NCBI GenBank assembly: GCA_964245825.1
Contig: CAXTNT010000023.1
Coordinates: forward strand, 1-28,927
Length of the DNA: 28,927 nt
Direction: 5' to 3'
Origin: CAJCIY01 sp964245825
Lineage (GTDB): Bacteria > Actinomycetota > Actinomycetes > Mycobacteriales > CAJCIY01
A model generated the notes under the pieces. The model saw only the letters and a program-made list of their open reading frames with translations, searched no databases and had not been told where the DNA came from. Numbering within the stretch: position 1 is the first letter of the stretch; each line of letters begins with the position of its first letter. Below, one piece after another: positions 1 through 6,742 of the stretch. The position numbers and the translations under genes are program-made.

Positions 1-4
1 GAAG

Positions 5-51
5 GTGTGAACTATCACCCGAGACACGTGCGAACGATGTCTCGAGACATC
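5..51. repeat. Direct repeat with 16-bp palindrome, possible insertion-sequence end
   Basis: Two 22-nt direct repeats start at 5 and 28 (17 of 22 identical, period 23), sharing GTG-GAAC and CGAGACA blocks. The second contains a perfect 16-bp palindrome, GATGTCTCGAGACATC, at 36-51. Closely spaced repeats of this kind resemble the multi-site termini of IS481-like elements in actinobacteria. That comparison is from memory. The element body would lie left of the window, so no transposase can be seen. Confidence 0.45.
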
Positions 52-57
52 ACACGG

Positions 58-130
58 TGGAGCTGAGGGGACTCGAACCCCTGACCCCCACACTGCCAGT
101 GTGGTGCGCTACCAGCTGCGCCACAGCCCC
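58..130 (-). tRNA. tRNA-Ala (anticodon GGC)
   Basis: Read on the minus strand, a full 73-nt cloverleaf can be drawn: acceptor stem GGGGCTG/CAGCTCC, D arm with AGCTGGTA loop, anticodon stem CCACA/TGTGG around loop CTGGCAG (anticodon GGC, reads GCC), T arm AGGGG-TTCGAGT-CCCCT, and discriminator A. The acceptor stem carries a G3:U70 wobble pair, the classic alanine identity element. The next bases are CCG, so the terminal CCA is not fully encoded and must be added after transcription. It lies beside the repeat at 5-51. Confidence 0.97.
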
Positions 131-132
131 GG

Positions 133-161
133 GTCGGCCCCCGCTTCCGGGGGCAGCCGAC
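133..161. terminator. Strong hairpin between the channel gene and tRNA-Ala
   Basis: GTCGGC at 133-138 pairs with GCCGAC at 156-161. Inside, CCCC (139-142) pairs with GGGG (150-153) around a short loop. It lies just after the stop of the minus-strand channel gene and before the tRNA. There is no T-tract, as is common for GC-rich actinobacterial terminators. Confidence 0.5.
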
Positions 162-198
162 GAGACTACCGTGCCCGCGCCCGTGACCCTACGTGGAC

Positions 199-2034
199 TT
201 ACAGGTTGGCCGGGCTGGCGTTCACGTCGCCGGGCCGGGGAGCCACCAAGCCCCGCTGCAGCACCAGCAACATCTCGTCGTACGGGCCGATCAGATATGC
301 CACGTCACCGCCGGCAAGCTGGGTGCCACGCCGCGGCGGGTGCTCCAGGGTGCCGTCGTCCCTGGTGATCGCCAGCACCCGGGTACGCGCCGACAGGTCC
401 ACCATCGACACCCCGTCGAGACCCCCACCGGGGGCGATCGCGAGCTGACCGAGCAGGAGCGTCTCACCGGCGATGTCGAGCGCACCGAGAACCCTGAGCC
501 CGAGCGCCGCCCCTACGAACGACGGCGCCGCCAACGCAGAGGTCGAGCGGACGTGCTGGAAGCCGAACGACTGCTCCACGATCCCAGCAAGCTGGCGGTC
601 GAAGACGCGCAGCACCACCGGCACTTGCGACCATCGTTCGGACAGGGCTGCGCGCACCGCGAGCCCGGTCTCGATGTTGACCAGGTCGTTGCTGGTCAGC
701 ACCGCCACCGCCGCCGCGCGGCCGACCTGGACGGCGGCGAGGGTCTCCGGCAGCGTCGCGTCCGCCCGCACGACCGGCACCTTGAGCGCGCGGGCCAGCG
801 AGAGGTGCCGGTTGTCCTCGTCCGCCTCCACCACCACCACCTGGCGGCCGGCCGCCAGCAGCGCCTCGAGCACCCGCAGGCCCACCGCCCCCAGGCCGAT
901 CAGCACCACGTGCTCACGCATCGAGTGCGCGAGCGAGCGCCCGAGCACCTGCTCCACCCGCCGGCTGACGAGCGCGTTGGTGAGCAGCGCGTAGTTCACC
1001 GTCACGAGACCGGCGCCGAGCACGATCAGCGAGATGCCGAACAGCTGCAGGCCGAGCGACTCGTGGGCGAAGGAGAAGTCGCCGAACCCAACCGTGGCAA
1101 CTGTCTCGGCGGTGAAGTACAGGGACTGGACCGCGGACAGATGCCCACCCCCGTCGATCCGGTACGTCAGGCGCAGCACCACCGCAGAGACAAGCACCAG
1201 CGCGATCAGCACCGTGAGCGAGATCCGCAACGACCGGTCGACGACCGAGACGATGGTGGACGCCGCGCCGCGCCCGATCCGGCCCAGCCTCGAGGCGCGC
1301 AGCGGCCGGTCGGGCGACGGTTCCCGGTAGTAGCCGCGTCCGGTCGCGGCCCGCGCCGGCGGCGGCCCGCCCTTCTCCCCGCGTACGCCGGCCTGGACCA
1401 GCTCGTCGTGCGTACCCACCACCGTGACGAGGTCACCGACGTGCACCGTCTCGTCCCGGCCCGGGCAGAGCTTGACCGAGCCGCGAGCGGGAAGAACGGC
1501 GACCGGCGCGAGGTCGCCGTAAAGGGCCCGGAGCGTGCCTGGCGCGGTCGCGACGTGCTCGGCGGCGATGAACTCCTGGCCCCCCAGCACGACGGTGTGC
1601 TCGCGGCGGCGCAGGCACGCCTCCACGACCGCCGGCGCCGCGATGCTCGCGACGTCCAGGACGGTGATGCCCAGACCCGTCACGGCTTCGCCCACCGCGG
1701 CGTTCGCCAGCCGAACGGCGATCCGGACGTCGGGCCGCAGCTCGCGCACCAGCAGCGCGGTCTCCAGCGCCGCCAGGTCGTCACCGGACACGCACAGCAC
1801 GGCCTGCGCCCCCCACAGCCCGGCGTCGTGCAGCGTCTGCGGCAGCCGCGGTGACCCCGTCAGCAGTGGTACGCCCCACCCTGCCACCGCCTGGGCCCGG
1901 CGGCCGTCGGCGGCCGGGTCGACCGCCACCACGGCGATCCCGGCCTGATGCAGCTGCTCGACCGTACGCAGGCCGACCCCGTCGAGCCCGCAGACCACGA
2001 CGTGCCCGGTCCACGCACTCGGGTCGGCGGCCAT
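199..2034 (-). CDS. Potassium channel protein with RCK/TrkA domains at both ends
   Basis: A 611-aa membrane protein predicted to pass K+ under nucleotide or ligand control. Residues 11-135 form a TrkA-N/RCK Rossmann domain (GLDGVG loop, acidic D39), followed by a TrkA-C-like region to about 215. A 2TM pore follows: first helix about 271-292, selectivity filter TVGFGD at 314-319, second helix about 328-354. A second RCK domain starts at 375 (GLGAVG loop, E403) and a second TrkA-C-like region covers about 525-595. Channels with RCK domains usually carry them after the pore, so the N-terminal copy is unusual. The ATG start gives a complete first Rossmann strand, but no good ribosome-binding site is visible. 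Function is firm at the level of K+ channel; the ligand is unknown. Confidence 0.9.
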   Translation of the reverse strand: MAADPSAWTGHVVVCGLDGVGLRTVEQLHQAGIAVVAVDPAADGRRAQAVAGWGVPLLTGSPRLPQTLHDAGLWGAQAVLCVSGDDLAALETALLVRELRPDVRIAVRLANAAVGEAVTGLGITVLDVASIAAPAVVEACLRRREHTVVLGGQEFIAAEHVATAPGTLRALYGDLAPVAVLPARGSVKLCPGRDETVHVGDLVTVVGTHDELVQAGVRGEKGGPPPARAATGRGYYREPSPDRPLRASRLGRIGRGAASTIVSVVDRSLRISLTVLIALVLVSAVVLRLTYRIDGGGHLSAVQSLYFTAETVATVGFGDFSFAHESLGLQLFGISLIVLGAGLVTVNYALLTNALVSRRVEQVLGRSLAHSMREHVVLIGLGAVGLRVLEALLAAGRQVVVVEADEDNRHLSLARALKVPVVRADATLPETLAAVQVGRAAAVAVLTSNDLVNIETGLAVRAALSERWSQVPVVLRVFDRQLAGIVEQSFGFQHVRSTSALAAPSFVGAALGLRVLGALDIAGETLLLGQLAIAPGGGLDGVSMVDLSARTRVLAITRDDGTLEHPPRRGTQLAGGDVAYLIGPYDEMLLVLQRGLVAPRPGDVNASPANL

Positions 2035-2070
2035 CGGCGCATCGTGTCGTAGCCGCGTGACGGCCGTGTG

Positions 2071-2688
2071 TCAGCCGGGCGGCCGCAGATCGACAGCCGG
2101 ACCGCCGTACGACAGCAGCCGCCATCCGCGGCCGTGGGCGTCGTGGTCGAGCAGCGCACAGCAGGTGTTGCCGAGGGCGCCCAGATGGGACCACGGGGCG
2201 GGCGGCAGGTCCAGCAGAATGCGCAGCAGCGCCCGGATGGTCCCGCCGTGACTCACCACGACCAGCAGGCCACTTGGGTCGGCCAGTGCGGCCAGCCCGT
2301 CCAGCAGCGCCGGGTACGCCCGTTCGCCCACCTCGGTGTTGAGCTCCCCGCCCCCTCGGCGGACGTCGTAGCCCGCCTGGTTGCGGGCGTACTCGTCGGG
2401 CTCGTCGGCCTCCCACTGGGCCATCAGCTTGCCCTCGTACGTGCCCAGGTCGATCTCCCGCAGCCGGGCGTCGGTGTGTATCGGCAGGCCGATGGCGAGC
2501 GCGGTGTCGCGGGCGCGCGAGGAGTCGGAGGACCAGACCAGGCCTGGCTTCAGGGCCGCGATCACCGGCCCCACCGCGGCGGCCTGGGCCCGGCCGACCT
2601 CGTCGAGCGGGACGTCGGCCTGCCCCTGCCCGCGGCCTTCGGCGTTCCAGGCGGTCCGGCCGTGCCGGACCAGCAGCAGGCGCGGCAC
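2071..2688 (-). CDS. Histidine phosphatase family protein (phosphoglycerate mutase-like)
   Basis: A 205-aa cytosolic phosphatase of the branch-1 histidine phosphatase family. The catalytic RHG is at residues 8-10, REIDLGTYEG with the catalytic Glu at 77-86, and the second His motif VSHGG at 145-149. The GTG start at 2688 was chosen because it puts RHG at the usual distance from the N-terminus; a longer open frame to 2826 runs inside rsfS and looks non-coding. It begins 5 nt after the rsfS stop, so the two are probably cotranscribed. In Mycobacterium tuberculosis the same position, after nadD and rsfS, is held by the glucosyl-3-phosphoglycerate phosphatase GpgP. That substrate is possible here but not shown by the sequence. 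Confidence 0.88.
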   Translation of the reverse strand: MPRLLLVRHGRTAWNAEGRGQGQADVPLDEVGRAQAAAVGPVIAALKPGLVWSSDSSRARDTALAIGLPIHTDARLREIDLGTYEGKLMAQWEADEPDEYARNQAGYDVRRGGGELNTEVGERAYPALLDGLAALADPSGLLVVVSHGGTIRALLRILLDLPPAPWSHLGALGNTCCALLDHDAHGRGWRLLSYGGPAVDLRPPG

Positions 2689-2693
2689 CAGGC

Positions 2694-3065
2694 TCAGGCG
2701 GGCAGCGACGCGTCGCTGAACGGCACCACCGGGCAGTCCTTCCAGAGCCGCTCCAGCGCGTAGAACTCGCGCTCTTCGACGTGCATGACGTGGACGACGA
2801 CGTCGGCGAAGTCCAGCAGGACCCACCGCCGTTCGGACTCGCCCTCGCGCCGGACCGGCTTGACGCCGTCCTCCCGCAGCCGCCGTTCCACCTCGTCGAC
2901 GACGGAGCCGACCTGGCGCTCGTTGGGAGCCGACGCCAGCACGAAGCAGTCGGTGAGGGCGAGCCGGTCGCTGACGTCGAGGATCAGGACGTCGGACGCG
3001 AGCTTGTCGGCAGCGGCCTGGGCGGCCGCGAGGGCCAGCTCCCGGGCGGTGTCGGTCGCAGTCAC
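2694..3065 (-). CDS. rsfS: Ribosomal silencing factor RsfS
   Basis: A 123-aa RsfS/Iojap-family protein, which binds ribosomal protein L14 and blocks joining of the 30S and 50S subunits in starvation. Family features are visible: the helix AAAQAAADKLASDVLILDVS, then LTDCFVLASAPNERQV, and RRWVLLDFADVVVHVMHVEEREFYALERLW. Length is normal and the start is GTG. It lies 19 nt after the LCP gene and downstream of nadD, the usual actinobacterial order. Confidence 0.96.
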   Translation of the reverse strand: MTATDTARELALAAAQAAADKLASDVLILDVSDRLALTDCFVLASAPNERQVGSVVDEVERRLREDGVKPVRREGESERRWVLLDFADVVVHVMHVEEREFYALERLWKDCPVVPFSDASLPA

Positions 3066-3084
3066 CCGGTCAGTCTCCCACGGC

Positions 3085-4350
3085 TCAGCCCCGGTAGTCC
3101 GTGGCCAGCACGGCGAGGGCGTCGACCACGCTGGAGGTCTGGGAGCTGACCAGCACCGGCGCGTGCGGGAGCCCGAGCGCGGCGGCGACCTTGCGTCCGA
3201 AGGCGATCGAGCCGGGCGAGGCGTCGAAGACCAGGATCGAACTCCGGGCGTACTGGTGGAACGGGTTGTCGTTGGTCGCCCGGACGAAGGTCAACCCGGC
3301 CGCGGAGAGCCGCGCGCGGGTGCTCGTCGCCAGGCCGGGCCGGCCGGAGTCGTTGACCACCTCCACCCGAGTGCCGGCGGCGCCGGCCTCGTGGCGCAGA
3401 GACGGGCCGAAGAGCCCGGCCACCAGCGCCGGTTCAGCCGAGCCGTCGAGGGCGAACGTCGGCGTGCTGCTGCCGGCGTCGAGGGCCGTCACCGGCAGGG
3501 CCTCCTCGTGCTGGGCCACGTCGCTGACCGCGAGCGAACCGAGGTACGCCGCGAGCCGGGTCGGTGTCCAGGCGGTCGTGGAGCCCACGCCCAGCCCGCC
3601 GAGCAGCGCCCCGAGCTGCGCACTGGTACGCCCTCCCGCCCCCACTTTGGCCAGCACGCCGTCGAGCACGAGCCGGGTCCGGTTGGCGCGCGCCTGCTCG
3701 GTCTCGCCGCCGAGGTACAGGGCGTAGGCGGCCGCCTGCCCGCCGGTGAGGGTCTGCGTACCGGGCGCGAGGCTCAGACCCGCCGTGACGATGGCCTCGT
3801 CGACGTCGACCGTCACCCCGCCGAGCCCGTCCACCAGGGCCGCCAGGGCGGTCGGGCTGAGCCGCCAGGTGCCGTCGACCCGTACCCCGAGCAGGTCCGA
3901 CAGCGACCCGGGGAACTCACCGGCCGCGGCGATCGCGTACGAGCCGCCCACGGTCCGCCCGGGCCCGTCGACGAGCGTGTCCGGCGGGATCAGCAGCGTC
4001 GCCCCGGCGCCGGCGGGCGTCAGGCCGAGCAGCGCCACCGACTGGGCCCCCGCCCCGCTGGCGCCGATCCCGAGCAGCAGCGTCTGCTGTGTCGACGCGG
4101 GCACAGCCACGGCCGGGTGTCGGGTCGATCGGCCCGTGCCGGCCAGCACCACGGCGACGCTCGCCGCCAGCAGGGCCAGCACGAGCAGGAGCCACCAGAG
4201 CCGATGCCGGCGGCGGCGATGCAGCCGCGCGGTCCGGGCCTGCGCGCGCAGGCCGGGCAGCCCGGCGGTCAGGTCGAGCGCGGTCGGCGGTGGGGGCGCG
4301 AGCGTCGTCCGCCCGGGCCGGTCGAGCCCCGGCGGCAGGTGTTCGCTCAC
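3085..4350 (-). CDS. LCP-like membrane protein with C-terminal LytR_C domain
   Basis: A 421-aa protein with a Pro-rich and then Arg-rich cytoplasmic N-terminus, one membrane helix at about 51-71, an LCP-like domain at about 88-235 and a LytR_C domain at about 327-418. LCP proteins attach glycopolymers to the cell wall. Here the first LCP block reads LLLGIGASGAGAQSVALLGL and lacks the Asp/Arg residues (GSDSR, RSDT) that most LCP enzymes use. The later basic segment QARANRTRLVL is kept. It may therefore be a non-catalytic or divergent member. Its ATG overlaps the nadD stop by 4 nt (ATGA), indicating translational coupling, and rsfS follows closely. Same-position homologues are common in actinobacteria. 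Confidence 0.85.
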   Translation of the reverse strand: MSEHLPPGLDRPGRTTLAPPPPTALDLTAGLPGLRAQARTARLHRRRRHRLWWLLLVLALLAASVAVVLAGTGRSTRHPAVAVPASTQQTLLLGIGASGAGAQSVALLGLTPAGAGATLLIPPDTLVDGPGRTVGGSYAIAAAGEFPGSLSDLLGVRVDGTWRLSPTALAALVDGLGGVTVDVDEAIVTAGLSLAPGTQTLTGGQAAAYALYLGGETEQARANRTRLVLDGVLAKVGAGGRTSAQLGALLGGLGVGSTTAWTPTRLAAYLGSLAVSDVAQHEEALPVTALDAGSSTPTFALDGSAEPALVAGLFGPSLRHEAGAAGTRVEVVNDSGRPGLATSTRARLSAAGLTFVRATNDNPFHQYARSSILVFDASPGSIAFGRKVAAALGLPHAPVLVSSQTSSVVDALAVLATDYRG

Positions 4351-4937
4351 CGGTAGAGGGCCCGCTTCTCGATCCAGGTCACGACACCTTCGGGAACCAG
4401 GTAGCGGACCGGCAGGCCACGCCGCACCCGGTCCCGGCAGCCGGTCGAGGAGATGGCCAGCGCGGGGATCTCCAGCAGCGAGACCCGGTCCGCCGGCAGG
4501 CCCTCGGGCAGCGTGGTCTCGTACCCCGGCCGGGTCACGCCGACGAAGTGCGCCTCGCTCATCAGGGCGGGCGCGTCCTGCCAGGTGAGGATCTGCGCGA
4601 GGGCATCGGCGCCGGTGATGAACAGCAGCTCGGTGTCCTCGCCCCGCTCTCGACGCAGGTCCGCGAGGGTGTCGCGGGTGTACGTCGGACCGGGCCGGTC
4701 GATGTCGACGCGGCTCACCGAGAAGCGGGGGTCGGCCGAGGTTGCTATCACAGTCATCAGATATCGGTCTTCCGCGGCCGATACCTGACCCCCCACTTTC
4801 CGGTACGGCCGTCCCGCCGGCACGAAGACGACCTCGTCGAGGTCGTAGGAGGCGGCGACCTCGCTCGCCGCGACGAGGTGGCCGTGGTGGATCGGGTCGA
4901 AGGTGCCGCCCATCACCCCCAGCCGTGCGCCGGTCAT
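4347..4937 (-). CDS. nadD: Nicotinate-nucleotide adenylyltransferase
   Basis: A 196-aa enzyme of NAD synthesis that joins ATP and nicotinate mononucleotide to give deamido-NAD. The nucleotidyltransferase signature GGTFDPIHHGH is at 10-20, FITGAD at 106-111, and the second ATP-binding motif ISSTGCR at 162-168. Length is normal. It is the first gene of a minus-strand group (nadD, LCP-like, rsfS, phosphatase) and overlaps the LCP-like gene by 4 nt. The gap to the DUF4349 gene upstream is only 48 nt, so no clear separate promoter can be placed. Confidence 0.97.
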   Translation of the reverse strand: MTGARLGVMGGTFDPIHHGHLVAASEVAASYDLDEVVFVPAGRPYRKVGGQVSAAEDRYLMTVIATSADPRFSVSRVDIDRPGPTYTRDTLADLRRERGEDTELLFITGADALAQILTWQDAPALMSEAHFVGVTRPGYETTLPEGLPADRVSLLEIPALAISSTGCRDRVRRGLPVRYLVPEGVVTWIEKRALYR

Positions 4938-4985
4938 GGCCGCGAGCGTAGGCGCGCCGACGGCGGCCGCCGCGCCGACGTGCCG

Positions 4986-6011
4986 CTACAGGAGCCGGCG
5001 GCGGACCAGGCGGCTGACCACCGCGACCACCCAGGCCAGCAGCAGCACGCCCACGACCAGGAGGAGCGCAACGCCCGAGGCGGCGAGCAGCGCTTGTAGC
5101 ACCCGTACCACCCCGTGCCCGGCGTCGTGCAGGGCCTTGGACCAGCCGGAGCGGGCGTGCGTCGCGGCCGACGGCGGCGGCTGGACGGTGACCGTCACGC
5201 TCGCGTCATCGGAGCTGTCGGCGAGCACCTGCTGCTGGCCCTGGAGCGACTCCAGCTGCTCCTGCACCTGGGTCAGCTGGGCCTGCACCGCGAGCACGTT
5301 CGGCACCGATCCGGCGCGGGCCAGCAGGGCGAGGTACGACGCCCGGGTCGCCTCGAGGGCGGTGATGCGGGCGCCGAGATCGGTGTACTGAGCGGTCACG
5401 TCCTGGCCCTGCTCCTGCAGCGACCGGACGGTGCCGTATCCGCCGGCAGCCAGCGCGTCGCGGACCCGCGCGTAGGCGGCAGACGGGATGCGCAGGGTCA
5501 CGGTCCCGGCGGGGTCGGCGCCCGCCAGCGAGCTGGTCGAGTCCTGCACATAGCCCCCGTCGGCGGTGGCCAGCGCCCTGACCTTGGCGAGCGCCCCGCC
5601 GACGGCGCTCGGCGCCACCTGGAGGGTGACCGTCGCCGTCCGCACGACGCGAGGTGCCGCGAGCGCGTTTCCGGACGCGATCTCGGGGCCGGTTCCGGGC
5701 GCGGCTCCCGGCGCTGTCGCCGCGTCGGGCCCGGCCTTTCCGGCCGCGGCGCTCTGGGTCTGAACGCGCCCGGACTCGGCCGCCGAGGACGCCCCGCCGG
5801 CAGGGTGGTGCCGGACGGCGGCAACGACTCCGGAGACCGCCAGCAGCAGCAGCAGCGAGGCGGCGGCCAGCGGCAGGTACGCCGGCCGGTGGCCACGCGG
5901 GCGGCTGGACCGGGCCAGCCCCGCGAGCGCCTGGGCACGGCCGTCGTCGGGCAGCGGCACCTCGGCCGCGGCCGCCGCCAGCCACGCCTCGACGGCCTCG
6001 TCGGTGATCAC
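4986..6011 (-). CDS. DUF4349 membrane protein, likely anti-sigma partner
   Basis: A 341-aa protein starting at a GTG that overlaps the sigma-factor stop as GTGA. A short cytosolic N-terminus (1-42) precedes a membrane helix at about 46-66. An Ala/Gly/Pro linker and the DUF4349 domain (about 120-335) follow, with paired strands near RTATVTLQV, a Gln-rich coiled coil at about 205-262 (ITALEATRASY, QAQLTQVQEQLESLQ), and a C-terminal membrane helix at about 308-334. No zinc-finger anti-sigma motif is seen. Coupling to the ECF sigma gene and a cytosolic tail plus sensor-like outer part suggest an anti-sigma factor. That role is inferred from context. Confidence 0.85.
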   Translation of the reverse strand: MITDEAVEAWLAAAAAEVPLPDDGRAQALAGLARSSRPRGHRPAYLPLAAASLLLLLAVSGVVAAVRHHPAGGASSAAESGRVQTQSAAAGKAGPDAATAPGAAPGTGPEIASGNALAAPRVVRTATVTLQVAPSAVGGALAKVRALATADGGYVQDSTSSLAGADPAGTVTLRIPSAAYARVRDALAAGGYGTVRSLQEQGQDVTAQYTDLGARITALEATRASYLALLARAGSVPNVLAVQAQLTQVQEQLESLQGQQQVLADSSDDASVTVTVQPPPSAATHARSGWSKALHDAGHGVVRVLQALLAASGVALLLVVGVLLLAWVVAVVSRLVRRRLL

Positions 6012-6637
6012 GACTGCACCGCCCTGCCGCCGGCCCCGTCGCCGGCACGGTCCCCGAAACCGTCGCTGGGCCCGGGGCCGGACGCGTCGCCGGACGCGTC
6101 GTCGGCCCAGGCCGCGAGCGTCGGGTCGGCCGCCAGGCGCATCCGGGCGTCGTACAGCCGGGACTTGACCGTCCCGGGCCGTCGGTCGATGGCCACCGCG
6201 ATCTCCTTCTCGCTCAGACCCGCGTAGTAGCGGAGGACCACCGGGACCCGCAGCGACTCGGGCAGCGCCTCGAGGGCGGCCAGGACGTGGGCGGCGAGCT
6301 CGTTGCGGGCGGCCCTCTCCTCCGGCCCCTCGGCGCTCGGCGCGGCGAGCTGCCCCAGCACGGCGTCGCCGGTGTGCTGCCGCCAGCGCCGGTCGCTGCG
6401 CAGGCGGGAGATGGCGGTGTTGACGACCACGCGGTAGAGCCAGCCGTCCCGCCGGTCGGCGGCCGGGATGGCGGTCCGGAACCGCCACACCCGCAGGTAC
6501 GCCTCCTGGACGACCTCCTGCGCGTCGTCGCGGTCGCGCAGGAGCAGCCAGGCCGTCCGGTAACACCGGGGATAGCCGGCCGAGAGCCACTCCTGGAGAT
6601 CGTCCTCGGCGCGGTTGCCCGCGGCTCTCCGTGCCAT
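6008..6637 (-). CDS. ECF-type RNA polymerase sigma factor
   Basis: A 209-aa sigma-70 family factor of the SigE/ECF type. Region 2 covers about 15-80 (DRDDAQEVVQEAYLRVWRF, GWLYRVVVNTA) and region 4 about 115-170 (LEALPESLRVPVVLRYYAGL, then the helix-turn-helix SEKEIAVAIDRRPGTVKSRL). A Gly/Asp-rich tail follows. The ATG at 6637 was chosen because GAGAGG lies 4 nt upstream; an ATG at 6682 is in frame but lacks a ribosome-binding site and would overlap promoter elements. It is coupled to the DUF4349 gene and diverges from the ferritin-like gene. Confidence 0.93.
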   Translation of the reverse strand: MARRAAGNRAEDDLQEWLSAGYPRCYRTAWLLLRDRDDAQEVVQEAYLRVWRFRTAIPAADRRDGWLYRVVVNTAISRLRSDRRWRQHTGDAVLGQLAAPSAEGPEERAARNELAAHVLAALEALPESLRVPVVLRYYAGLSEKEIAVAIDRRPGTVKSRLYDARMRLAADPTLAAWADDASGDASGPGPSDGFGDRAGDGAGGRAVQS

Positions 6638-6649
6638 CACGCCTCTCTT

Positions 6650-6674
6650 GACGCAGCGGAGACCTGTTCGGTTC
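6650..6674 (-). promoter_or_regulatory. Possible ECF-type promoter of the sigma-factor gene
   Basis: On the minus strand, GAACC (6674-6670) is followed after 16 nt by CGTC (6653-6650). This matches the general ECF promoter layout and would allow autoregulation. The implied transcript start lies only a few bases before the ATG at 6637, so the leader would be very short. Confidence 0.35.
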
Positions 6675-6675
6675 G

Positions 6676-6704
6676 TTGACATCGGCCCATACCCCGAGGA
6701 ATGT
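6676..6704 (+). promoter_or_regulatory. Candidate vegetative promoter of the ferritin-like gene
   Basis: A perfect -35 hexamer TTGACA sits at 6676-6681. At 17-nt spacing the -10 would be GAATGT (6699-6704), a weak match with A at position 2 and T at position 6. The start point would fall near 6711, inside the palindrome at 6704-6729, which favours translation from 6743. Confidence 0.4.
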
Positions 6705-6729
6705 CGGTCGTGACGCAGATCACGACCGA
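6704..6729. promoter_or_regulatory. CRP/FNR-like operator, 10-bp inverted repeat with 6-nt spacer
   Basis: Arms TCGGTCGTGA (6704-6713) and TCACGACCGA (6720-6729) are perfectly complementary and separated by six bases. The inner part GTGA-N6-TCAC equals the core of the CRP-family consensus. It overlaps the expected start point of the plus-strand gene, a position more typical of repression than activation. Confidence 0.6.
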
Positions 6730-6742
6730 GGGTAGGGCGCGC

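Noticed and set aside
193..1854. Long plus-strand open frame opposite the channel gene
   Set aside because: Rich in Arg, His and Gln with no domain, exactly antisense to a well-supported channel gene; a shadow of GC bias.
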